From Tetragonia tetragonoides (lineage: Eukaryota > Streptophyta > Magnoliopsida > Caryophyllales > Aizoaceae): a DNA stretch of 64,000 bases. The notes under the pieces are model-generated. The model did no database searches. It was not told the origin of the DNA and was given only the letters and a program-made list of their open reading frames with translations. Below are positions 49,101-59,011 of the stretch, in pieces. Each line of letters opens with the position of its first letter. Positions within the stretch are counted from its first letter, which is position 1. The stretch lies in contig CM076152.1 in NCBI GenBank assembly GCA_038025085.1, positions 37,265,501 to 37,329,500 on the forward strand. Direction: 5' to 3'. The position numbers were made by a program, and so were the translations under genes.

Positions 49101-50852
49101 ATCAATTATTTCCATCATAGCTTTCTCAAAATTATAGGTTGCTTTCTCTGTCTGAACAGCTGAAGATAGAATAGACGGCAGCACGCTCTGTATTCTAAGA
49201 AGAAATAAAATGGTTTTCCATCTAAACTTTGTGTTTCTGAGGAAAAGTCCTTATTAACTATTAATAATACTTTCTCTTTATTTAAAAAGCAAAACGAGAA
49301 TACACAAAACCATCATGTTATAGCTATTATCTTCACCAATGCAACAAATAGAAGAACGATATGAACTGCATAAATTTATTTCAATGACAAAAGAAAGATG
49401 AAATTATAATGGCAAGTACCTAATTGGTAGGAGAGGTCCATAGAAGGCATAAAATCATCATGAAAAGTATATTGGGATAAAATCAGCACTTTTAACTCTT
49501 TTATCTTCTCAACCAAACAAGTAAAAACTTTGATAAGCACATACACTTTGTTAGGTTGATATGTGGATCAGCAGTTCAGCATTATATGGACTACTAGCCT
49601 ACTCCTGATATCTTTGGGGAGGGGATAGAACCTCAATATGAGCTTTGTTTAATGGGTTGGTTTCCCCCTTCCTTTCTCCCCCAAAAGATTTCAGAGTAAA
49701 TCACATATTACAACCAATGTTAGAAAATCTCTAAAGCTTAGCACCAAACTGATCATGCAATGTCAGAAAAACATCTAACCAAGTCTAAGCATTCCAAAAT
49801 GTAGGAAGTATGACGACACCATCAAATTAAAAGAGCACGGAATACCTATTACCCAAATGCTCAAAATTTTCCAACAAAAATTTCAATTCAACAAATTATA
49901 CAACAAACATACTAATTCCAAATGAACCCCACTTCCAGGGGGAATAAAAAACTTTATCCCACAAACCTGAACAATGCGCCATTGCAATTACACAGATAGT
50001 CAGATACCACAATACTTTTTTTAAAAATAAATAAAACTCAGAAGGAATTACCCAGTACACAAATTCACAAAATCCTCTCACATTGGTAATACCCAGAAAT
50101 TCTAACAATTCAATCCAAAAAAATTAGCAATAAAACATGCTTGCATTCTCAAATTGAAATGTATCCCACAAAGAACAGTACTTTATCAACAAAATAGAAC
50201 AAAACCCACAAACCTGAAGAATGCCCCCAACTTGTTGTTCCCTAATAGAAGCAAAATTCTGCAAAGTAAGCCCAAACTCTTTAATCCCATCAACAACCCC
50301 TTGAACCCTAGCACCAGCTTGAACCCTAACAGTCTTCTTCACCTTATCAACTTCCAAAACCTTATCCATTAGAGCCAAATTAACCATCCCAGCTCTAGAA
50401 AGCCCAACCCCATTTGGTGATAACCCAGACCCAACAGGCCTGATCTTCTGGGCTTTCTGATGGGCCTGTTCAACAAGCTTTTCAAGGCCAGAAAGGGTCT
50501 CAGGCTGGAAGAAATTGCGGGTATGGACTTCATGGGTATTGCTCCAATTTGTGATTGTATGAAGATCATCTGGTAAAGGGGCGTATCTGAAAAGTTGGGC
50601 TTTTTTGTGTTTGGCGTTTTCAGGGAAAGGGAAAGAGTAGTATGTGGCGGTCGCACAGCCTAAGAAGAGGATTGTGTAGCCTTTGTATTTCCGGGTTTCT
50701 GAGGTTGTCGATGATGGAGAGGGTTCTGAGGAGAGAGATGAGAATTGACGAGGGTTTAAGGTGGGGTTTTGAGGAGTTTGAAGGGGTTTTATGGGGTGGT
50801 GGTTTCGGAGGAGAGAGAAAATGGGTCGCCGGAGAGTTGTTGCTCGGTACAT
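46112..50852 (-). CDS. GLDH: L-galactono-1,4-lactone dehydrogenase, mitochondrial
   Basis: Six exons on the minus strand: 50214-50852, 48706-48956, 48298-48483, 47306-47708, 46621-46761 and 46112-46261, joining in phase to about 589 residues (family about 600). It catalyses the last step of plant ascorbate synthesis at the inner mitochondrial membrane, passing electrons to cytochrome c, and is also needed for complex I assembly. Visible: an Arg/Ser-rich targeting peptide, a membrane segment (about 58-76), an FAD-binding PCMH domain (about 110-290) with VGSGLSPNG, where Leu144 replaces the His that holds FAD covalently in relatives, and VGAHGTGA, whose Ala keeps the enzyme a dehydrogenase rather than an oxidase. 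The C-terminal ALO domain ends with RRELDPNRIMSNN. Oddity: the last intron lacks an AG at the conserved acceptor (see findings), so exon 6 probably starts nine bases late and drops Ile-Pro-Lys. Confidence 0.95.
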
Positions 50853-51012
50853 TTTGATTTTGGATTTGATGGTGGTGACTGGTGAGTAAGTCTAGAAGTG
50901 GTGATTTGGGACTATAGAAAATGGACAAGGCATTTTGCTCCCAACCTTCGAACTCTGAGTAGGCACCAGATGAGCCAAAAAACAAAATTAGAAAAATACA
51001 AAATTTACATTC

Positions 51013-51111
<99 letters not shown>

Positions 51112-51905
51112 TTGAGTAGCCACTTCAAAGCTTCGAGCTTTGACTTTTGAGAGACATAAATAGAAAAATGAAACAAATATTTTTCGACTCGTTTTTGTTA
51201 TAGATGTGTCAAATAGTTATGTCTGATTTGGTGTGTCTCTATTGTTCAGGTTTTGGCTTTACTAAAGCGTTGTTCAAGATTTCAGTTTAGGTCAATTTGT
51301 ATCGAGTCTAATTTTGAATCTGAAATACTTATCAAATTTGTAATGAGGTTTAGCCGGGACATAAAAGATTTGAACTTTACTTCTCTGAAATGTTGGGTTT
51401 GTGTACAGAAGATGGCTCCTTTTACTCATATTCTCTTCAAGACAAAATAACTGGTTTTTTCCTTTTACCAGAAACAGTTTACAGTCCAAAGAACATTGCA
51501 TATTTTCAATTCCTAACAGTATTTGGTAACAAACAAATAAAAATGAAATATAAATCAACCATAATGTGAAAAAGGTAGCAACAAAGCAGAAAAGAAACTG
51601 AAGCTCTTTCTATTAATGAATTCTGAGTACAATAAGCCAATTGGCAAAGCTAGACGAGTGAAAACCATACAGTGACAGTCTATCTGTAGGCTACTGTCTA
51701 GTAGTGTCTACACACCTTACATTTCACATAAGGCGGCACTAATAGGAGCCTCACACATCCATAAAAATACAATCCAACACCATGAATGCATGAATATATA
51801 ATATGGTTTCTATTACATCACCCAACTTCAGCTTCAAGGAGAGCATCCTGTACTTTTGTTCTCATGACTCATTTTTACAAACTCAAAGCAAGAAATACTG
51901 TTTCA
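50853..51905. other. spacer upstream of GLDH
   Basis: It holds the GLDH promoter and 5' UTR and, beyond them, the 3' UTR of the next minus-strand gene. A long TAA microsatellite sits about 160-260 bp upstream of the GLDH start codon. Confidence 0.5.
51015..51111. repeat. TAA trinucleotide microsatellite
   Basis: About 32 uninterrupted TAA units. The poly-Ile and poly-Leu ORFs it creates are not genes. Likely length-polymorphic and close to the GLDH promoter. Confidence 0.95.
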
Positions 51906-54844
51906 TCAAGACATGCACTCTCTAGATGCCCATCTGTCTTCATATCTCCCAAACGAGTAGGGCGTGGAAGGAATCTCAGTCAAGTGCAAAGGATCTGGTT
52001 CAATTCCATAATCAGTCAATGGTCTATGCTCAAGTACGTCGTCGTGATGTTTGACGAACTCAGGGATCTCAATCTCTCCTTTCTTTATATCATCCCAAAG
52101 GTACTGAAGACGGCTGACATACTTCACTTTCCAATATAAGCTGCAAAATGGAAAAAGGGGAGGGGGGGGGGGGTAGTTTGCAGCAATATGAAGTGAAATG
52201 TTACAACAACTTACAACCATATGCTTTTCCACCCTAGACCAACTCCACTAAATCAATCAAACACGCTACAAAACTATATGCAGAAACAGAAAATTTTGAA
52301 AACCAATGTCAAAGGGCAAATACAAGAAACTCATAATATGGATCTTTAATATGGAGATGCTAGAAGCATTGCTTACATAATACATAATTTTAATATTTTG
52401 TCACTAGTACATCAGAAATGAGTATTTAGCTTTCAAGCAAACAATTACAAGCTAAATTATGGCAGCCTTTTTGGTATAAAATCTTCTGTCACATTAGAAC
52501 TTCACTAAGCTCAAGTTCACATGGCTCATATTGGATACCAAGAATCAAAGGTGGTAATTTTATCTAGGATACACAATGTGCAGCAACCAAGGATGTCTTG
52601 GCCTAGTTGTTAAGACTAAGGTCTGGGTACATTAGGTCCAAGGTTCGAACCCCAACTCCATGTATATGTATTTTGTGACGGCCTTTGTGCATCATCTGAA
52701 CCAAAAAAAAACATTGTGCAGCAGAAGTATGCCTCCAAAACATTGAATGGATGAACAGGTAAGGTCTCGACTCAGGGCTTACAACAATCTTTACCAAAGA
52801 GAAAATGAAAAGAATGTGATACAAATTTTTGGAATAGTCACTGAAATCCTGCCAAGTTCAGATGTTATCACCCAAGAATGAATTTTATTCTTTTTTGAAG
52901 CTAACGACTTTGAACTGGCATAGAATGACAACAGCAATTCAAGTCTTATATCTGGGCTCAGGACAAGTCCGCAAAAGGCAATTCCAAAACTACCTTGAAT
53001 CACACACAGTTTGGACTGTTTCTCAGTAACGAGGAAGTGAGGTATACTAAAGTTACATTTGTACTAGTTGCCACGACACTCAATGGTCAGCTCAGACAAG
53101 CTTTTAACATAGTGCCAGGATGCTTGCACTAAAGTTGGAATCAAAATTAGACATTTACTGCATCAACCTAATACAAAGCTGGAAATACATACTACACCTC
53201 TATGCCTGTGAACCTGTGCAGTGATGCATATGTCATACTGAGCTGACGATTACTTAATTCAAGCCAGTAAAGCATGGAAGACTATACTAACTTCTCGGCT
53301 CTCGCCCAATATGAAACTTCGAAGTGTAAGAACAATTGAGAAAAGAAAATTCTATACCTAAATGCCCATGCACTTGTGCAGTGTCATAGACTCATAGGTC
53401 ACAAATGACAGAATGAGCTGATATAACTTGCTAAATCCAGCCATGAAAGAATATACTCACTTCCCGCTCAAAAAGAGCCGTCCAAGTGTAGCAAATACTA
53501 GTCTTGACCGAATCCCAGGGTGGACAAAATAAACAACTTGAAGTCTATCTTTAATATATGCTGGAAGATCCTCATAGATCCATCGCAATATTGTCATGCC
53601 TGGGGAATTGTCCTCCTTTTGCACAGTAGAGTGCATGTACACAATGCAGAATGGACCCTCTGGCAACTCGGTATGGATTTTGTAGAAAACATACTTCTTC
53701 AGCCGTTCAGCGCTGATGACTGGGGCTGAACAAACCATTGCAAATAAGCACTCATCAGTATCAAAATAGTCTCCTAAAAACACTAAAGCAATCTAAAAGT
53801 CACCACAAATGCAAGGAGTTTAAGAGTCAATCTAAACAATATGATCATCATATCAGTTTTAGCAGTATGTGGATATTCTTCACATAGAATAAACAAACAA
53901 CCACCCTCCCTCTTTCCCAATTCATTCAGCTCCAGATAATGGAGAATGAAGTAACACCATCACACAATTCCACTTCTGATCAAACTGTCTCTTCTATTCT
54001 GTTAAATTCTTCATTAAATTTCATTATTCGTATGACGTAGCAAACACCAGAAAAGCTTATCTAGGCAATGCTTCTACTTCGAAGAAATGCAACAGTATTC
54101 AATTTCCCAGATACCAGAAAAATCACCAACAAACAAAAACCCAAAAGCCAACAACCAGTAGCCAAAGACTCATTCACTACACTAATCTCAGTGGAACAGC
54201 TAAATTTTCGACTCACTCCATGGGAAAATACAAGAACTGATAACTAACACTGATACTTGTATAAATACAATACTACATCATCAACATGAATATCAGCATA
54301 AACTCAATAAAAAGAACCAGTTTCTCAAACCAACCCACAAAATAGACCTAAAACTCAACCTACAGCAACAAATAAAGAAAAAGCATTAGTTTTCATGTGC
54401 AATTACCAATTGGCTAAAACCCTAAATTGGGTTCTTCAATCATATCATTTGGTCTCCACTCTCCACACCCAATACAACCAAAGCAGAAAAAAAATCAACT
54501 ACTATCAAAGTATCAATCAAAACCTATAAATTTGAAGCAAAAAGCCCTTTTCTTTCACAGCCCACATTAACATTTCTATCAAAAAGCATAGTGAAAAAGT
54601 TACCCGGAAAGAATTTGCCAACAATACGAAAGATGCGATTGCCGAGTTTATCAGAGCCTTGGAGACGAAAAAAGTCACGAGCTTCAAGATCAGAGAAATC
54701 TTCATCACCAAAATAAGAAGGGCAATCATGCCAGTTTTCTGGGTCATCTGTTTCCCTCTCCGTTGAATTCAAGAAGGGACGTGCATCAACACCTAAATCT
54801 GATGCTAACACAAAAACTGAGAATTCATCATCTGAATTAACCAT
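51906..54844 (-). CDS. SEC14/GDAP2-like CRAL-TRIO domain protein
   Basis: Three exons on the minus strand: 54604-54844, 53461-53725 and 51906-52140 (donors CCGG|GTAACT and GGAA|GTGAGT, acceptors TTCAG and TTGCAG), joining in phase to 246 residues. The first exon is acidic (DDEFSVFVLASDLGVDARPFL). The second and third form a small CRAL-TRIO domain: the strand KYVFYKIHTELPEGPFCIVYMHS, then GMTILRWIYEDLP, then RLQVVYFVHPGIRSRLVFATLGRLFLSG, then the C-terminal LYWKVKYVSRLQYLWDDI. This matches the plant SEC14-family proteins related to the C-terminus of animal GDAP2. A lipid-binding or transfer role is presumed; the ligand is unknown. A run of twelve C on the coding strand lies just before the last acceptor site. 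Confidence 0.88.
52573..52723 (+). mobile_element. short tRNA-derived SINE with target duplication
   Basis: The head GGATGTCTTGGCCTAGTTGT (A-box-like) and AAGGTTCGAACCCC (B box) lead to a short body and a nine-A tail. The flanks ACAATGTGCAGCA (52573-52585) and ACATTGTGCAGCA (52711-52723) are a 13-bp duplication with one mismatch. It lies in intron 2 of the CRAL-TRIO gene, antisense to it. Different family from 26401 and 62007. Confidence 0.85.
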
Positions 54845-55037
54845 TGCTCAACCCCTCTCTCTCTCTCTCTCTTCTTCGCTCACAGTGGTAGGTACAGGAT
54901 GCAACTTGGGTTGGGAGCTTGCTAGTTGACGTAGAATGGGTGTACTCTAGATAATTACTTCAGATCATTTTCACATCCTAATCCGGTAATCACTCATCCC
55001 TGTTGATATCTGGAATAATCAAGGTTTTTTTTTTTTT

Positions 55038-55098
55038 GAATTGCTAAATACCGCCCCAAATTACTACCTACCGCCCCTATAAATTCCCCTTTTGCCCT
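55038..55098 (+). repeat. left terminal inverted repeat of the MULE
   Basis: About 60 bp matching the right end (61480-61541) in inverse orientation. It includes two TACCGCCCC motifs about 23 bp apart. Confidence 0.88.
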
Positions 55099-55149
55099 TC
55101 ACTCATCCTCACTCATCACTCATCCTCACTCAAACTCATCCTCACTCAA

Positions 55150-55338
55150 AGCAAAACCACCACCACCACCACTCACCACCACTCGAAAAACCACTACCAC
55201 CACCACCACCACTCACCACCACTCGAAAAACCACTCACCACCACTCAAACTCATCCTCACTCAAAGCAAAACCACCACTCACCACCACCACTCACGGCAA
55301 AACCACCACCACTCACGGCAAAACCACCACCATTCGAA
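55150..55338 (+). repeat. CACCAC/CACTC minisatellite, leader of the PMD gene
   Basis: Units of CACCACCACTCGAAAAACCA and AACTCATCCTCACTCAAAGC alternate and repeat up to the ATG at 55339. The frame through it is composition-driven; this is probably 5' UTR. Confidence 0.7.
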
Positions 55339-55817
55339 ATGTCAGGGGCTAGCGGCAGCGGCAGAGGCGGCGGCGACGGGGACGGAGGCGGCGAGCATAG
55401 CGGCGCGGGGGTATAGATTCAAATTTTTTTTTTGCTTTATTTACTCTAATTTGCTTTGATTTTTACGAAATGTGTTGATATAGGAGTGTTTTTATTCGCG
55501 GTTTATAGACAATTGAATTGAATTTGTGTTGTTTGAAGTTGTGTTGATTGATTTGTGAATTTTCGAGTTCGTCGGAGTAGTCGGGCGTCTGAAACAGGCA
55601 ACTCACCCATGGGTGAGTCGCTTGTAATAGACGACTCACCCATGGGTGAGTCGAGATCGGCAGACGACTCGCCCATTGGTGAGTCGCCTGTAGCAGACGA
55701 CTCACCCTTGGGTGAGTCGAGGTCGACAGACGACTTACCTATGGGTGAGTCGCCAGTCACAGACGACTCACCCAAGGGTGAGTCGTGATCGGCAGACGAC
55801 CGACACAAAAAAAAAAA

Positions 55818-55883
<66 letters not shown>

Positions 55884-55996
55884 TATTGTTATTATTATTA
55901 ATATTATTATTGTTATTATTATTATTTATTATTATTATTTATTATAATAATTATTATTATTATTTATTGTTATTATTAATATTATTATTGTTATTA

Positions 55997-56041
<45 letters not shown>

Positions 56042-58055
56042 TATTATTATTATTATTAATATTATTATTATTATTACTGATTATTGTTTAATTAATTAAA
56101 AATGTGAAATGATAGAGGGGAAGAGCCGGTAAATAGGTGCCGAGGTTATTTAGTGAACTAGCTGGTTCAGGACCGCGTCACACGAGGACGCGCGGGATTG
56201 GTGCCTCTGTACGGAGACAGAGAGAGGCAGTTCGGATGAGGGAGATGACTGCTGAGCAAGACGATTACGAAACTAGCGAGTTCTACTCCGGGGATCAGTC
56301 CATGGACGATGATCAGATTGGCGTCGAATCATCCTCAGATTGGCGCGTGGTGAAGGGCAGAGGCGGTAGGTTTGTTAGTACTGGGTCGTCCAGTACTAGC
56401 AAACGATCTAGAGCGGAGGACGACACTACGTGGCTTGTTACAGAGCCTGTGCCCGGTGGGCCGGCGGATGATAGCGTCATACCGAGCTTCCTGGGCCACG
56501 TAGCGTCTCGTATGTGGAAGGGAGAGATGAGGGGTCTCTTGAATTGTCAGAACCGATTCAGCGTCTATCAGCGGCTGAGTGAGTGGCGAGCGAAGATGTC
56601 GGCCGAGGTGAGGGCCCAGATCGAGGGGACTGGGTTATCACACCTGACAGACATTATGTTTAGACATATTGACTTCCCCCTGATATCTGCATTCGTGGAA
56701 AGGTGGCAGCCGGATACGAACTCGTTCCACATGCCGTTCGGAGAGATGACGATCATGTTGCACGATGTATGGCATATTCTTCGGATTCCTGTAGAGGGAC
56801 AGATCGTTTCCATTGAGGGACGGGATGGGCAGCTGCAGGCGACGGCCATGGAGGTTCTCGGGGTCACCCGAAATGAACTGCTGTTTAGCTACTGGCAGGG
56901 CGGTGGGGTCCTCACGGAGTCGATTTTTGAGCTTTGCCGAGTGGAGGACCGAGTGGAGGACATCCAGGCGATAGCTTGGATGTGGTTACTTATTGGATCC
57001 ACCTTGTTTGTCGACAAGAGTGGTAACCGTATTAGACCCTCCTGCGTGATGGAGGTGAGGGACGGTGTCGGAACGGCGCATGACTTCTCTTGGGGATCTG
57101 CTGCCCTCGCCTTCCTATATCGTCAGCTCGGTATAGCTAGTCAGGGGGATTCTCAGGACATCTACGGATGCCTAACTCTCCTCCAGGCATGGATATACGA
57201 GTATTTTTCCTGCTTTCGACCTCATCGGGAGCGGATGGTTGTCGGGGACAACGAGACTCCCCGTGCGTGCGTATGGAGTGCCCAGGCTGAGGGCAAGGAC
57301 GTGGGTCGACTGTGCTCCTTACGTAGACGCTTGGATCAGCTGCGAGCGTCAGAGGTACGTCATGCAGTTATCGGTGTTCATGATTTATTTCGTCGTTTGC
57401 TATGTTTTTTTTACTTCACCGTAACTTGAACATTTCTACGTAGGTGGTGTGGCTGCCGTACGGTTCTGACCCGGTTGCATCTGTACCGAGGACTGTATTC
57501 ATGGGGTGGCTACGGTATCGGGATATTATCGAACCGTACATGCCTGGTCGTTGTTTACGACAAATCGGGTACGTACAGAGTATCCCTTTCCCGATCACTA
57601 GGCCAGAGAAAGCGATCAGGTCATGGAGCAGTCGTTCGTACAAGGTTGTCTACCCCGTACGAGTATCATCTGATGCCTGGCGTATGTTCCCGGGATGGGC
57701 CATTCTTGGTCTCCATGGGTTTCAGGCATCCACGTCAGATCCCACAGCATGTACGGATGACTACCTCGCATGGTACTACCGTCACTCCCACCCTCTGCTG
57801 ATACGTGACGATGCAGCACCTGGATTTGTGATCCCTCCACGATCCAACAGCGATTATGTAAGTGATTAACTAAAATATATATTTTTTTACGTATTACATA
57901 TCTCTGAACTCACACTCATTGTTACTTTTTTGCAGTGGGTGAATCGTCTAGCCGTCGGATTTGAGTCTTGCATTACTTTGCTTCCTCCGGAGCAAGCGGA
58001 AGGTCCTCGATCATTTATGGAGGAGTATATGAGAGATTGGCGGGATGCCAAATGA
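55339..58055 (+). CDS. plant mobile domain (PMD) protein carried by the MULE
   Basis: Four exons, 55339-55410, 56137-57354, 57444-57857 and 57936-58055, all joined in phase 0 with good sites (GGG|GTATAG, AATAG|GTG, GAG|GTACGT, CGTAG|GTG, TAT|GTAAGT, TGCAG|TGG), giving 607 residues without a break. Residues 1-24 are Gly-rich. A basic and acidic low-complexity region follows to about 130. The PMD core runs from about 180 to 560: LSHLTDIMFRHIDFPLISAFVERW, HMPFGEMTIMLHDVWHILRIPVEG, an Arg/Trp-rich middle, then PRTVFMGWLRYRDIIEPYMPGRCLRQIGY. PMD is shared by transposon genes and the host proteins MAIN and MAIL1, which act in silencing and meristem maintenance. The first intron contains the left 33-bp array and a long TTA repeat. 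It is convergent with the transposase/OTU gene. Its function in transposition is unproven. Confidence 0.85.
55594..55800. repeat. left subterminal array: six 33-bp units with CCATGG-centred palindromes
   Basis: The palindrome CTCACCCATGGGTGAG (and variants) is centred at 55607, 55640, 55673, 55706, 55739 and 55772, exactly 33 bp apart each time. Units 3-6 carry one or two changes at the centre. Linkers of about 11 bp are AT/GC-mixed and end in CAGA. It lies in intron 1 of the PMD gene, about 570 bp from the left end. Reading through it gives an 11-residue repeat (DDSPMGESRSA-like) on both strands because of the palindromy; I regard that as a by-product. Confidence 0.92.
55812..56090. repeat. 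imperfect TTA/ATT trinucleotide repeat
   Basis: About 280 bp of ATT units with scattered TTTA and GTT interruptions, inside intron 1 of the PMD gene. No coding value. Confidence 0.95.
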
Positions 58056-58294
58056 TGTATATATGAACCTAGATAAATTTGTTATATATTTATATAAGAG
58101 TTTCATTGTTATTGTTATTTATTTGTGTTATTGTAGTTTGTTGTTTCTTATTTACCTTTTTTGTTTTATTGTAATTTGTTGTTTTATTTACCTCCAATAA
58201 TCACGAGCACTCTCCACATGCAAAATATAACAATCACACAAAAATGTGACAATGATATAAGTAGAAAAATATAACGATCACGCAAAACATTCAA

Positions 58295-58917
58295 TTACGT
58301 CGACCTCGCTAAACGATCCCAATGTGCTCTTCGCCTAACATACATTTGCTCCCAACCAGCGACACTATCAGAACGGGAAGTAAACCATGCTGCGCATATC
58401 GGAGGAACAGGGAAATCTGAGGCTAAATTCAGACGGATATAATGCATGTACGAATCACCTAAATGAGCTATGACAATTTCCCTACTTGGACGTGTAGCAA
58501 TCGAAGGTGCTTGCAACGGTAGCACTGTGTAACAAGAATATAACCCCCTTCCGCTGCCGTATCCGAATAACATAATCGCTGCATTGAAGAGGTTGGCAAT
58601 CGGGAACAAATCCTCAACTACTATCATCCAGTGATCATCGTTACACGCACCTCCGTCCCACATAATACGGCGGTAACCAGCGTCGACCCCTTCAACGTAT
58701 ATGTTTTCGTACAATGCTCGGTTAGCTAAGAGTTCGTGTGCAATGCAAACTCTCGTCAATCGCCATTGCTCTTGGTCTCCGAAAACGTAGTCCGCAATGA
58801 CATGGAAACCGCAATTACCATCCCCAAGCACATCGAGATATCCTTCAATGAAAGGTATGATGATTCCCGGAATTTTGTTAACATGATAGAATTCAGTGAT
58901 ATCTATTGCGTGTCCAG
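58295..58917 (-). CDS. OTU-like cysteine protease exon of the MULE transposase gene
   Basis: This 3' exon joins the transposase exon through an intron with donor ACTG|GTATGA (exon end 59012) and acceptor TTGCAG|CTGGAC (exon start 58917), phase 1. The protein segment begins AGHAIDITEFYHVNKIPGII and shows the OTU catalytic signature DGNCGFHVIADY (nucleophile Cys) and, near the end, LGDSYMHYIRL, which supplies the catalytic His. OTU domains remove ubiquitin or related modifiers. In plants many MULE-family proteins have an OTU segment at the C-terminus, which fits a fused transposase-OTU protein here. The OTU exon itself is open to its stop at 58295, but it lies downstream of the breaks in the transposase part. 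Confidence 0.82.
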
Positions 58918-59011
58918 CTGCAAGACAATATAATAGAAAGTCATTAATAGTACTTATCAAAAAGTAATTAACAACATTATGTACATGTTAATAAATTATG
59001 GGTTTTCATAC

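Noticed and set aside
50620..51176. Poly-Ile and poly-Leu ORFs upstream of GLDH
   Set aside because: They are translations of the TAA microsatellite.
55594..55800. CRISPR-like array of regular repeats and spacers
   Set aside because: The genome is a plant nuclear genome. The repeats are palindromes with 11-bp linkers inside a transposon, and no cas genes exist.
55712..56059. Poly-Tyr/Leu/Ile ORF
   Set aside because: Translation of the TTA repeat in the PMD intron.
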